From the NCBI GenBank assembly GCA_038030265.1, contig CM075938.1, forward strand, positions 11,447,009 through 11,511,008: a stretch of 64,000 nucleotides of DNA, given 5' to 3'. Numbering within the stretch: the first letter of the stretch is position 1; the number at the start of each line of letters is the position of its first letter. Both the position numbers and the translations under genes were made by a program. This document shows positions 10,448-21,465 of this stretch, piece by piece. The notes under the pieces are model-generated. The model ran no database searches. It saw only the letters and a list, made by a program, of their open reading frames with translations, and had not been told where the DNA came from. The DNA is from Corythucha ciliata (lineage: Eukaryota > Arthropoda > Insecta > Hemiptera > Tingidae).

Positions 10448-12364
10448 TCATGTTTTGAAACAACACACATTCATGTTGTCCAGAAGTTCCCAGAATCTAC
10501 GACCGGGTAGTCCTTTCGTCAGAATGTCAGCGAGTTGTTTTTCACTAGCGATGTGATTCACCAAGAAGTCCCCATTAGCCACTTTCTCTCGAACAAAATG
10601 ATACCTCACATCAATATGCTTGCTTTTAAAGTGGAACTCGGGATTCTTGATTAAACGAATAGCACTCAGATTGTCCACATTTAAGCGCGGCTGTTGAATA
10701 TCAGTCGTTATTTCCCTGAGTAGACGTGATAACCAAATGATTTGCTTGGCTGCTTCACTAGCTGATATATACTCAGCTTCCATCGTTGAGACTGAGATGC
10801 TCTTTTGTTTTTGACTAGTGCATGTCACTAATGAGCCGGCGTATATGCAAAGCATGCCACTGCGCGATCTTCTCGATTTGTCAGCTGCGTAGTCAGCATC
10901 ACTGTACGCAATCAGCTGTTTTGGCCTCCCACGTTCGTATGTGAGACAGAAGTCCAACGTGCCTTTTAAATATCTGAAGATACGTTTTACTTTCCCCCAA
11001 GAAATATCAGTTACGCTCTCAACGTCTTGCGCTACGGTGCTCACTGCATAAGCCAAGTCGGGTCTTGTCCCGGAAACGAGAAAAATGAGGCTGCCAACAG
11101 CTTCTCGGTAGGGTGTCGTCCGGTCTAAGGGTTTTCCTTCTCTTTTAACCGTTTGCCCGCCTGTTTCTGCTGGTGTCCTCACAGATTTACAGTCGGTCAT
11201 TCCGAACTTATCCAGCAATTTTTCTGTGTAGGCCTTTTGATCAAGAGTGATTTTTCCGTCATCACTTCGTTTGATGGCTATTCCGAGATAGCAATCAGGT
11301 GTCGAAACTTTGATTTAAAATTCAGCTTTTAAACAGTCAATAAATCGTTCTACGTCGGTCCTGTCCGTGCCGGCTATGAGGCCATCATCAACATAACAGA
11401 CAATGACGATCTTATTTCCATTTATAAGGTGATTGGAAAACAGACAAGGATCTGATTCCGACTGGACTTATTGCTGTTTTTCCATAAACTGCAGAAATTG
11501 GTGGTTCCAACAGCTTGGACTTTGTTTAAGACCATATAGGCTTCTTTTAAGCTTCCACACCCTCCCAGAGCCATCGTCGTATCCTTCCGGCTGACTCACG
11601 AACACCTTTTCCTTGAGAAAGCCATATAAAAATGCTGTCTTCACATCAAATTGGCGCATGTGCAAGTCTTCATTAGCAGCAACACTGATGACTGTCCTCA
11701 CAGTTTCAAGTCTCGCCACAGGACTGAACTGTTTATCATAGTCGATTCCCTTCTGCTGAGAAAATCCTCTTGCTACGAGACGAGCTTTAAGGCGCTGGAC
11801 TGTCCCATCTGAGTTTGATTTTTCACGCAGGACCCATCGGCTTCCGATTATTTTGGCTCCCGCAGGCGGCTTTACAAGCTCGAAGACTTCGTTTTTCACT
11901 AGGGACTCCATTTCTTCATCCATAGCTTCACGCCAGGGGGCTGATGACAGAGCTTCTTGGACACTCATCGATTCTTCAGCGACACAGACAAATTCTTTTA
12001 GGTGGTCTGGTGGCTTTACTTGCCTTCCAGAACGAGTCACAACTCTGTTCTCGCTTGGGCTTTCAGATTCCATTCCACCGGATGCAAAAGTTGAGTTATG
12101 CTCAACATCGAGGCTGCACGAAGCGTTTTCTGAGTGAGCTGATTCCATTTCGGTCGCATCGGTGGGCTCATTTTCCACTGTTTCCTCTGGCGCTGTCCCA
12201 ATAACGATTTCTCCCTCTGAATCGTTGAGGGTGTCGTCCCTGTTGAATGCTAGAGGTATCTGAGCGTATTCCGAGTTTTCCGAAGGTTTTGAATAGCAAT
12301 TTTGGGCAGCGTCATTTTCTGTTAAAAAAACAGTCGTTTCATTCTCAGGTTCATTCCCAGGAAG
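10448..12364 (-). pseudogene. Ty1/copia Pol fragment: reverse transcriptase and RNase H
   Basis: One minus-strand frame runs across the whole interval and is broken only by two TAA codons (11468-11470 and 11315-11317). From its N-terminus it has the copia hinge (motif WREAMDEEME), the RT start (motif GSRWVLREK), KARLVARGFSQ, the DVKTAFLYG catalytic block, LKRSLYGLKQS, the YVDD catalytic box near 11400, and the RNase H segment including SYSDADYA-like AYSDADYAADK and the end motif ADILTKGLPG. These are diagnostic of Ty1/copia polyproteins, which copy element RNA into DNA. The gag, protease and integrase parts are missing upstream of about 12364. With no frameshifts and only two stops, inactivation appears fairly recent. 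Confidence 0.9.
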
Positions 12365-12439
12365 TTAAATTTCTCCTCTGTTAAAAGACTCCTGGAAGAT
12401 AAATTTATTTATATCTGTTACCAGCCGAGAAAAAGATGT

Positions 12440-12712
12440 CGAATCATGTTCACTAGCCAGGTCGGGCCGTGTATACGTTACTTTACTACCATCCTTACCC
12501 TCCCCCCCCCACTATCTTCAATATTTTGCTTGACTCTTGTCATCACGCGAATTCATGTTGCGTCTTGTCAATGAACCCCTCTGGCCTTCTTCCCTCTTTC
12601 AATCTTTCTTCTTCAATCTTTATCGCGCTCGTGTACTGGAAGGAACAAAGTTTTATTATTCGCTTTTTGTATAATTTCGTCTCCAAAAGAATAAAGTCAA
12701 GTCAAAAAAAAG
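12440..12712 (+). other. Probable LINE 3' untranslated end with A-rich tail
   Basis: The stretch ends with AATAAAGTCAAGTCAAAAAAAA, a polyadenylation-type signal and short A tail. Upstream is a run of non-coding, pyrimidine-rich DNA. It sits directly against the N-terminal coding part of the piggyBac relic, as a 5'-truncated LINE or SINE insertion would. The family cannot be named from so little sequence. Confidence 0.35.
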
Positions 12713-14523
12713 GGTAGCTCTTACACCGGACGAAATTTGTGATTTGTTGAGGAGTATTCCAGACGATATTTCCGATTCGGAAGATGATTTTTTCGAGCCG
12801 ATGCCCTGCTCTTCTACTTCAAGTGATGAGTATTCTGAAGGTATTTTTTTTATTTTTCTTAAGTTTTCGTTATTCCTCTCCCTGAACGCTTTCTTACTCT
12901 TTCGATAGAGCCTTCAAGCCGACGTCTTGAGAAGGGCCCCCTTACAAAAAAGAAAATAATTTCGTCCAGTGAAGATCAGCCTCTGAATTTTCTCAGCCAA
13001 GAACCTCCTCTTCTGGCAAAGATCCTGGGGAAGCTGATCAGCCCAAAAACCGTAAGGGAAGGCCTAGAGGACGATCACAAGAATCTCATATCGCGACTAC
13101 CGCTATTCACAGCAACGATGACGATTTAGTGGCCGCGGATGGTACCAAGTGGTCATTTATGGCACCCGGGAGTCGTCAAGTCGGCAAAAGACCGCATGTG
13201 CAGAAAGAAACTCCAGGTCCCACCGGATACGCCAGGAGGGGTGTAATTCCAGGTAGTCCAGCGAGTGCTTGGCGTTTGCTTTTTGATCGGACGACCCTCG
13301 AACATATAGTAAAGTGTACAGTCACCGAAGCGAAACGACAAAAACCAAATGACAAATTTTCGCTCGATATTCGTCCGCTTGAAACATTCATTGCTCGTGG
13401 AGTTGAAGGCAAAAGTGATCGGCCCCTACTTAGCCTTTGGTCAGAAAAATGGGGAAATTCATTCTGTAAGACTGCGATGCTGAGAAATCGTTTTTGTGAA
13501 ATCCTGCGATATCTTCGTTTTGATCAAAAGTCAACTCGCTCTTTACGACTACAGACCGACAAGTTCGCGGTGTTCTCAACAGTATGGAACAGATTCACCG
13601 AGAATTGCATCGCTTGCTACAAACCTGCACCTTACATTACGATCGATAAGCAACTCTTTTCGAGCAAGGCGAGGTGCCCATTCACCCAGTTCATCAGCTC
13701 AAAAGCAGACAAGTACGGGCGAAAATTCTGGCTGGCTGTCGACAAAGAAAGCAAGTTCTTGGTCAACAGATTTCCTTACGTCGGAAAAGATGAATCTAGG
13801 CCGTCTGAAGAACGTATATCTGACCAAGTTGTGATGAATAAATTGATGACCCCATGTTTTCAACAAAGGCCAAAACGTTACCACTGATAATTATGTCACG
13901 TCTACGTCACTGGCCAAAGAATTAAGGGACAAAAGTACGAGTCTTGTGGGTACCATCAACAAAGTAAGAAGAGAAATTCCGGCGAAAATCAAGGCCATGA
14001 AAAAAACCCTAACAGTATAACCCTAACAGAGTAACTCTAGGGCAAGCAGAAAAAAAATGTTGCCCTCCTCAGTACTCTTCACCCAGACGTCAGAATCTCC
14101 GAAAATAACAAAAAAAATGCCCGAAACTGTCAAGTTCTACAACGGGCGTAGTATGGAGTGGACATTGTCGACCAGATGGCTCGGAAATATTCAGTGAGGT
14201 CGAGTGTTCGGGGATGGCCTGCCCACTCGTTCCATAATACTCTGGATTTAGCTGGCATAAACGCGTGGATTCTATACCGTGAAATAACGGGAGAAAAAAA
14301 TGCTCGCCGAGTCTTCCTACAAAAACTTGCCGAAGACCTTGCTGAGCCAATCGTCGTCGAAGCAAATGAACAGAGTACCTCCGACATTTATAATGTGATC
14401 GGGACAAAATATTGTCAAATTAAAAGCAATTGTTCGGTAGGTATTCGTAACAAATGCCGGAAGTCAACATGTGGGAGATTTAAGTCGAAGGTAGAGCGTC
14501 AGTGCAATAATTACCATGAATAA
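12713..14523 (+). pseudogene. piggyBac-type transposase relic with one intron
   Basis: The reading frame starts with the acidic N-terminal segment typical of the family (LTPDEICDLL, then SDSEDDFFEP, 12715-12840). A 68-bp GT-AG intron follows (12841-12908), and the frame resumes with EPSSRRLEKG. The DDE core (DDE_Tnp_1_7 family) is clear at 13129-13887: WSEKWGN, RYLRFDQK, and the first catalytic aspartate in TIDKQLF. The second aspartate lies in TTDNYVTS (about 13888-13912) and the third in GVDIVDQM (about 14156-14178), followed by RGWPAHSFHN and the C-terminal region to 14523. At least three frameshifts (near 12985, 13880 and 14050-14150) disable it. Neither TTAA target copies nor terminal repeats were identified. 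The N-terminus lacks a start codon and abuts a LINE-like tail. Confidence 0.85.
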
Positions 14524-17500
14524 ATTTTTCTTTTTTCTATCTAAGTTTATAATACCCCCCTCCCCAAAAAAATCACCCCATTAAATACGTGACCTCCAAA
14601 ATTACATATCGTCATGTCGTAGGTACGGAATAACATATAAAATACATAGAAAACATAAATAAGCCCCGTTTTAATAAAAAAAAGTTCTGGGGGAGTCATT
14701 TTGACTCCTTCCGGTCGTCCGAGCCAGGTACGAGATCCCTGGCATCCTAGTGTTTGTAGCGGATGTGCCTCTCAACCTCCTGACCTGGTGAACCACGTCG
14801 GGAGCGACCTCAGTGGCTTGTGAGGAGTGAGATCGTTGGCCTATTCAACAGCGCTAAGTGCAGTGAGGACTTCCAGGGGCATGACACGGACAAGTACACC
14901 TCCCACAGGCTATTATTGGGCACCGTTGAATATGACGGAGTATACTTCACGCTTTATCACCCACCCAACTATACGTACTCCCTTTTTTTATCCTTAAGGT
15001 ATTTAGCGTATTGTATTTGTAATCCACGTTTGCTACTGATGTGAGTGTCATGCCTTTAAATCGTCATTGGGCCAATAATAATGGAATTTTATTTTTTCTC
15101 CTTCACAAGTGCTACCATGACTTCCTTTATTTTCCCTTTTTTATGCTTTGAAGGGCCGATATTTATACGAATAAAAAAATTGCCGGTTAGCAACTTTCTG
15201 CCCCGTAGACCATCCGCACATTTCTAATAACGGAAGGCTTTGATCTCGGTAAGGCTCTCAATTTTTTTTTGTTTTTTTTTTCTTTTTCAGAATGAAAGTA
15301 TGTGCGAAGTGCTTTGTAGGAAAAATAAAATTCTTTCTTATATTATTATTTTCAAACCCTTTACCACTCTCACCGTCCCTTACCCTTATCAGCCTCACAC
15401 CTCCTTTTACGCTACTCCGTTCGTTATATAAGCGTTACAGCACCTTCGGTTTTCTTCCCATCACGCTTCACTGTACATCGTTTCCATCTCATCTCCCGTC
15501 GCCCCTTCCCACAGCCACCCCCTAAGTCCAACTCACACAGTCGGGTCCCTTTAACGCTGCGTGAGCTTCAGGAAAGTCTGGCGACTTGATTACCCTCTGA
15601 ATTAGATTTTCCTCATCACCACCCACGCATCCGCTTCCAGCGTTCAATACGGGCCTAATTTCATTTCCCTGGGAAGGGCTTTTTTTTTCACCCCCTCGTC
15701 TTGACCATAGTCATAGTGTTAAGGGGGGGGTCCAGATTTTGTATCAAGTGCTCTAATCAAGCGCAACTTGTTTCTATCCAATTGTGTGCGTGTATGTGAG
15801 TAAGGCCTGATGAAACAGGCGGGGAGGGAGAGGTCGTATTTTGAACCATTCGTTGCTGAATGTTGCCATACTTGAAACATTTCACCAATAATATGGCGAA
15901 TGCTGATCAACCCTCCTCACCACCACCCTTTCTCACTTTCATTTTGGCCGCAGGTTCAACGAGGGCAGCTTCTTTTTAATTTCTATCGATAAATTACAAC
16001 AACTTGAATTATGATAATCACCTGGTTTTAAAATAGGCCGTCTTTTTCACTCCAAACGGTTTCTCACCGCCTCCCTAAACATTTTTCAGTTTTAAAATCA
16101 CCCAATTTTTTTCCTGTGTGTAAAAGAGGCGAATATTCTTTTTCTCGGTCTCCATTTCTCTCAGGAAGGGTGAGAGATTGAGAGAAAAAAATTGAATTGA
16201 ATTGCCAGGGGTGTCGCCGGCTTATAATAGAGCCAACTTCGAAGACGCCATCAAATACCCATTATTCTCCCCCGTCCCACCAACCCCCACCACCACAACG
16301 CTAAGTTAGCCTCTCATTTTCCAAGTCTTTCTGTCCCTCTATTCTTCTTCTCAAAAAGATTGCAGATGGGAGGGGAGTTGTTGGATGAGGCTATATAAGG
16401 GCGTAAAAAGGGAAGACCCAGGGACGGTGGAGAAAACTTGGCAGTGCAGACGCTATACCATCTGTGATGAGGATGAGGAGGGTGATCGGATGCAAAAGGA
16501 GGTCGTTGTGGGGGGGGGGTGGCAAGGGAGATCGAGTAATGCCGTGTCTCTACTCCTCCGGCACAAGAAAGTCAGCCTCTCTCATACCCTTTTCTTCGCT
16601 GGTAAAGGTTGTGCTCCACAGTGGCATGGGGGAAGGATGGGAATGAAAAAGATTTGCATTTAAATGAGGATATCTACTCAGGTCGGCAGAAAATTTCAAT
16701 GAAAACCATAATACCCCCACCCCACCCCCTTGACTTCCTCATCACCACTAACCCTTCTCCAAAGTAACCCCATTCTTGGTCCCCGCTTGTCTAAACCGTC
16801 GTCTTTTTCCTTTACCACTTCATGAGAAAAGGCGAGTTTTCTTACGTGCCTCATACCTCGCCATCCGCAAGAAGCAAAAGAGCATTAAGAAAAAGGAAGT
16901 TTGAACGTGGCAGCAGGTGGGAGGTGAAGGGAAGACAGAGACGAGACGAGTCAGCGAAACTAACTACCCATCGAAGTTAAGACAAAGCCAATTAAGACCA
17001 TATTCTTCAATTTTCCTTCTTGGATATCGTTTGGCATTTGTCGCGGAATGGGTATAAACTTTTAACAAAGACGAGAGAAATAGCATTGGAAAACCCCGGT
17101 TTTATTGTTATCATTTTGAACCAAGTGACCCTCAAAACTTGTCTCGTGTTTTGTTGGAGACATTTTGACAACAAACCTATTCAGAGGGAACCGAGAATGC
17201 ACCAGTATGCACCCGTCCTGGGTGTTGAATCGACGACATTTTTGCCCCATGGGAGTTACAAGTGTGAGCACAAGGCCCTAAACTCGATCCTCATGTTCGA
17301 CTAATCAAAGCAGCAAGCGGGCAACCAAATACTTCTAATAAGAAATTGTATTACCCCGCCTTAGTAACCACACTCATTGCGGATCCCCCTCCCCTTCCCG
17401 ACAACTCTGAATAGACCCCCGCAAGTTTGCAAGGCCAGGTGCAACGTGTCGTGGAACGTGCGCGATTCACTGTAATTTCGGTCGTAATCTGATCAAATGT

Positions 17501-17890
17501 GAACTAGATTGTATAGTGTTGGCAAGAGCCAGGGCGATATATTTATAGAGAATATTCGGGCCCAGGGATGAAACTCAATGGGGCCCTCTTACAGACCCCC
17601 CCCCCTACTCTCTCTCTTAAACACAAACACTGTCCTATAATCTTGCTAGACAGTTGTTCCCATCCGGTCCGGCGGGAGAGCTTTAGAAATGGTCTACTGA
17701 AGGTCTTGGCAAAGAGGGCCAGAACATGGCGGGGGACTACCTGGGTGGTAGTGGCTAATTTTGAGGGGTGGCAAAATTAGAGCAATTTTATCAGACGAGG
17801 AAGAAGGGAGATGCCTAACACAAATCTTACTATACTTATTATCAAATCATAATAAAGAGATGAAGATAAAGAAAATAATCATTTTATTTT
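14524..17890. other. Non-coding DNA of ordinary complexity, no gene seen
   Basis: There are no recognisable protein domains in any frame. C-rich and G-rich runs (14560, 15725, 16510, 17600) and pyrimidine-rich tracts (15240-15500, 15600-15660) are scattered throughout. A TATATAAGG word near 16391 has no convincing initiator or coding exon after it. The stretch may be intron or intergenic DNA and is one of the least repeated parts of the window. Confidence 0.45.
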
Positions 17891-18026
17891 CATTTCATGC
17901 GTCACACCCTAATCGAGCTGTGCACTTCGTGCCCGAATCAAGCGGGCTGCTCGCCCGGTACACGATTTGTTGAACGCCCAAACGAAGCCGAGATCGCTGT
18001 GCCAAAGCTCGCCGAAGCCTCGATCG

Positions 18027-18284
18027 CAGTGGCGTACCTACACCCCTCGAAGCCTGGGGGCGGGAATCTCCATGAGCCCCTTAACATCCTTTACTTGTCC
18101 AAATGACTAAATTCGGGCGTTTGACTCTTCCACAAAACCAAAATTCGCCAATACCAATTTCGCTTTGGCGTTTCCAATATTCAATTGTGTTGCCTTTATC
18201 TCTTTCAAAGCCAATTTGGCTGGTTTCCCTCCAACAAAAATTGTTTCGCGGGGTTGACACTTTCCCTAAGCCATACTTCTGAAT
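18027..18284 (+). mobile_element. Lone hAT-like terminus next to a family A array
   Basis: CAGTGGCGTACCTACACC at 18027 resembles the ends of the repeat-carrying hAT at 31520 (CAGAGGCGTAGGTACGG) and 47334 (CAGGGGCGTAGGTACGG). About 250 bp of non-repeated sequence follows before a family A array begins, the same layout as in those copies. A matching opposite end was not found before the Pao fragment at 20487, so the element may be broken. Confidence 0.4.
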
Positions 18285-18640
18285 GATCGTATTTTCTTAA
18301 TTTTAGCCGTGAATCTGCTCTTTTCGTTAATTTAAGTCGTGGATTTGCTCAAACACAGAGCGCCTCATTTTTAATCACGAATTTTAGCGCTTTTTCGCAA
18401 TTTTAGCCAAGAATATCGGCATTTTTAAAACTTTTAGCCGCGTGATTGCCCCCAAGAACTGGAAATTAGCGTGGCCTCCCAATCTTAGCCGCCTAAGGAC
18501 GTACAGAAACTGGGAATTAGCGGTTTTTTTTCTCTCTCTCAATTTCAGGCGTAGACTGTACAGCCCGTAAGCTTGCTCGCAAAAAATAACCGCGCACAAG
18601 GACCTCTTTGGCCACAAACGTGTCATTTTCGGCGTCGCCG
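18285..18640 (-). repeat. Degenerate tandem array, family A (inverted)
   Basis: Units read 'ttttcgcaattttagcc' plus 'gaattagcg', that is family A on the minus strand. It lies head to head with the plus-oriented array that starts near 18780. Confidence 0.6.
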
Positions 18641-18779
18641 ACGAGCCCCTAATTATGAAGGCGTTTTTGGCTGGGGCTGGTACGAAAAATGGTCCATAAA
18701 ATCGCCCAACTGAAACCCACTTAAGGATGGGGCTGCTGAATAGCTTAAAGATGAAAAAATCTGGATTTTTAAGTAGATA

Positions 18780-20480
18780 AGATGAACTCGCATGTGAAAT
18801 TGAGAAAAATTGCAGAAATTTATGGCTTTTAATATTGAGAAAAGGCGCTCATTCACAGCTGACATTAAGACAATGGAAAATCACGAATTGTTTCTCCAAT
18901 TGAAAAAGCTCTGATTCACGCAGATAAAACTGAGAAAAGCGCTAATTCAAGGAATCAAGGGTGAAAAAGAGAAAAGCGCAATTCGAGTCTTAAAAAACAA
19001 GAAACACGCAAAAATTGTGATAAATTGCTACGTCTCAGCATCTTTAAAAATTGAGAAAAAGCGCAAATTCAGAGCTAAATGAGAGAAACGCAAACTGATG
19101 GATTCTCGGGGCAACATTGGGACTAAAATTTAGAAAAAGCGCTAATTCACGGGTGAAATAGACAAAAACGCGAATTCGCGTCTGAATAACAGTGGAGGAA
19201 AACTCAGCTAAGGCATGAAAAATTTGCTAATATTACTGCTAAAGTTGAGAAAATGCTAATTCACAGCTGAAAATGAGAAAACGCCAACTCGCCGACTCTT
19301 GGGGCAGCTTCGGGACTGAAATTGAAAAAAAGTGCGAATTCACAGAAAACGCCTACTCACGGATTCTCGGGGCGAGGACTGAAATTGAGAAAAAGCGCTG
19401 ATTCTCGGCGTGAAAAAGAGAAAAGCGCAATTCGAGTCTTAAAAAACAAGAAACACGCAAAAATTGTGATAAATTGCTACGTCTCAGCATCTTTAAAAAT
19501 TGAGAAAAAGCGCAAATTCAGAGCTAAATGAGAGAAACGCAAACTGATGGATTCTCGGGGCAACATTGGGACTAAAATTTAGAAAAAGCGCTAATTCACG
19601 GGTGAAATAGACAAAAACGCGAATTCGCGTCTGAATAACAGTGGAGGAAAACTCAGCTAAGGCATGAAAAATTTGCTAATATTACTGCTAAAGTTGAGAA
19701 AATGCTAATTCACAGCTGAAAATGAGAAAACGCCAACTCGCCGACTCTTGGGGCAGCTTCGGGACTGAAATTGAAAAAAAGTGCGAATTCACAGAAAACG
19801 CCTACTCACGGATTCTCGGGGCGAGGACTGAAATTGAGAAAAAGCGCTGATTCTCGGCGTGAAATAGAGAAAAACGCGAATTCGCGTCTAAAAGTGGAGA
19901 ACAACTTTAATTCACAAATATAATAAGGTATTAAAAATTCCCATTTTACGGATAAAATCGAGAAAAAGCGCTATAATTCGCAGCTAAAATTTATAAATGT
20001 GCTCATTCACTGCTAAAATTGAGGGTGAAAAGGCTAATTCACAGCTGAAATTGAGAAAACGTGAACTTGCAGAGGGAATAACATTTTTATTTGGGAATAA
20101 AATGGAGAAAAAGCGCTGATTCAAGAGGCTAAAACTGTAAAAAAGCGTTAATTCACGGGTAAAATTTAGAAAAACACGAATTGGCGTTTAAAATGGAGAA
20201 AAACGCTAATTTGTGTATTAAACTTGGACAGAGCACTCAAACGCTACCACTACTTAGCGGATTCTTGGGGCAAATTCATAGCTAATTTATGGCTAGGAGT
20301 TTATATACATATATAATAAGCACCGACTCGCAGCTAAAAATGAGAAAATGTGCTAATTAACTGCTAAAATTGGGGAAAAACGCTAATGCACAGCTGATAA
20401 AACGCCAATTCGGTAATTCCCGGGGCAACTTTGGGAATCAAATTGAAAAAAAGCGCTAATTCGTGGGTAATAAATCCCGG
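18780..20480 (+). repeat. Degenerate tandem array, family A (long block)
   Basis: More than 50 decayed units of 'gctaattcacggctaaaa' plus 'ttgagaaaaa'. A larger period, 'gattctcggggcaac ... gggactaaa', recurs every few units, suggesting a higher-order repeat. The block contains an apparently perfect 449-bp duplication and ends against the Pao relic. Confidence 0.75.
18961..19858 (+). repeat. Perfect 449-bp tandem duplication inside family A array
   Basis: Positions 18961-19409 and 19410-19858 read identically when compared line by line, including irregular words such as CTACGTCTCAGCATC and AACAGTGGAGGAAAAC. Each copy spans many diverged 29-bp units, so the duplication copied a whole block and is very recent compared with decay of the units. 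Confidence 0.85.
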
Positions 20481-20486
20481 GTGTTT

Positions 20487-21451
20487 CTAAATGCATTCAA
20501 TTATGGATGGAGGCCAACGACCCCAAAACTGCTCTCGCTGAGATAGAACAGCCACCCATCGATCGCGATGATTGCATTTGTCGTCCATGTGACTCTGTTC
20601 AGGCGGTGAAAGGAGGGGGCCTCCCACTAGAAAGTGCCCCGGGGTCAAAAAATCCAGACAAGTCGGGTCAGCCAACAGAGGAGTCAAAGGTCTCGAGTTG
20701 AGGACAGCCTCAACCGATGACAACAGTGTGGTCCCCTTTTCAAAAGTCAGGGGAGTGGACTCCAGAGTGCGCAGCAGGTGTTTCTTCATGGACTTTACAG
20801 CTGCCTCAAACAGGCCACCCATATGAGGCAACGTAGGGGGTTCCGTGACTCCATGGAATTCCATTTGACCCCCTGTACGGCACAAAATTCGGACACCCCC
20901 TTAGAGTGACCGACCATCTTGAGCCAGTCAGCCCCGGCATCGAGCGACTTTGACGCCGCCTGAAAGTTTGTACCGCAGTCCGAGTACATATTACCGGGCA
21001 AACCACGCCTAGCCACGAAGCGCTGGAAGGCCGCCTCAGACAGGGCAGATACAGGCTCAAGGTGGACAGTCCTTGAGCAAAAACAGACAAATACGGCCAC
21101 ATAGCAATTCAATAGCTTTGAATTCCTCAAAGGGGAGGCCTTATACAGAAACGGTCTAGCGAAGTCAACCCCAGTATGAGTGAAGGGCCGAGACACCGTG
21201 ACCCGGGCCCGAGGCAAATCCGCCATCATCGGTGAAAACGGGCGGGCCTGAAATTTAAAACAGCGAAGGCAGCCATGGATACGCTGCCGTACCACCCCCC
21301 TCGCGACAACAACCCAGTAATGCCTGGAGAGCAGCCCCAGCAAAACCGTCAGCCCCCCATGGCGAGAGTCATGGTGAAATTGTTCAAGGACCAAGTGTGT
21401 CAGGTGACTGTGTTTAGGCAAGATGGTCGGGTGTTTCTCCTCCTCCGACAA
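20487..21451 (-). pseudogene. BEL/Pao retrotransposon integrase fragment
   Basis: The minus strand encodes a Pao-type integrase in two frames with a shift near 20800-20880. It shows the zinc-binding start (KHPTILPKHSHLT, then FHHDSRHGG), the CLRCF cysteine pair, the catalytic core with HTGVDFARPF (first Asp), SDCGTNFQ (second Asp; the usual Asn is Cys here) and PHMGGLFEAAVKS (Glu), and the C-terminal LNSRPLTPL and FLTPGHFLVG motifs. Integrase inserts element DNA into the genome. Gag, protease and RT are absent, and no LTRs were found. The N-terminal edge meets the FAPP-like fragment near 21450. Confidence 0.9.
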
Positions 21452-21465
21452 ACCGTTGAGAACAG

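Noticed and set aside
11853..12204. Plus-strand frames of 86-94 codons
   Set aside because: They are antisense shadows of the copia Pol frame on the minus strand.
16385..16663. Possible promoter (TATATAAGG) and small gene
   Set aside because: There is no initiator at the right distance, and the frame has no protein-like features.
17895..18026. GC-rich stretch resembling structured RNA
   Set aside because: Some short complementary words occur, but no fold matches a known RNA class and the run is only about 130 bp.
18780..20480. CRISPR-like arrays of ~30-bp repeats
   Set aside because: The units are highly degenerate, with no conserved repeat alternating with unique spacers, and the DNA is eukaryotic (introns, LINEs, GPI and JHBP genes).
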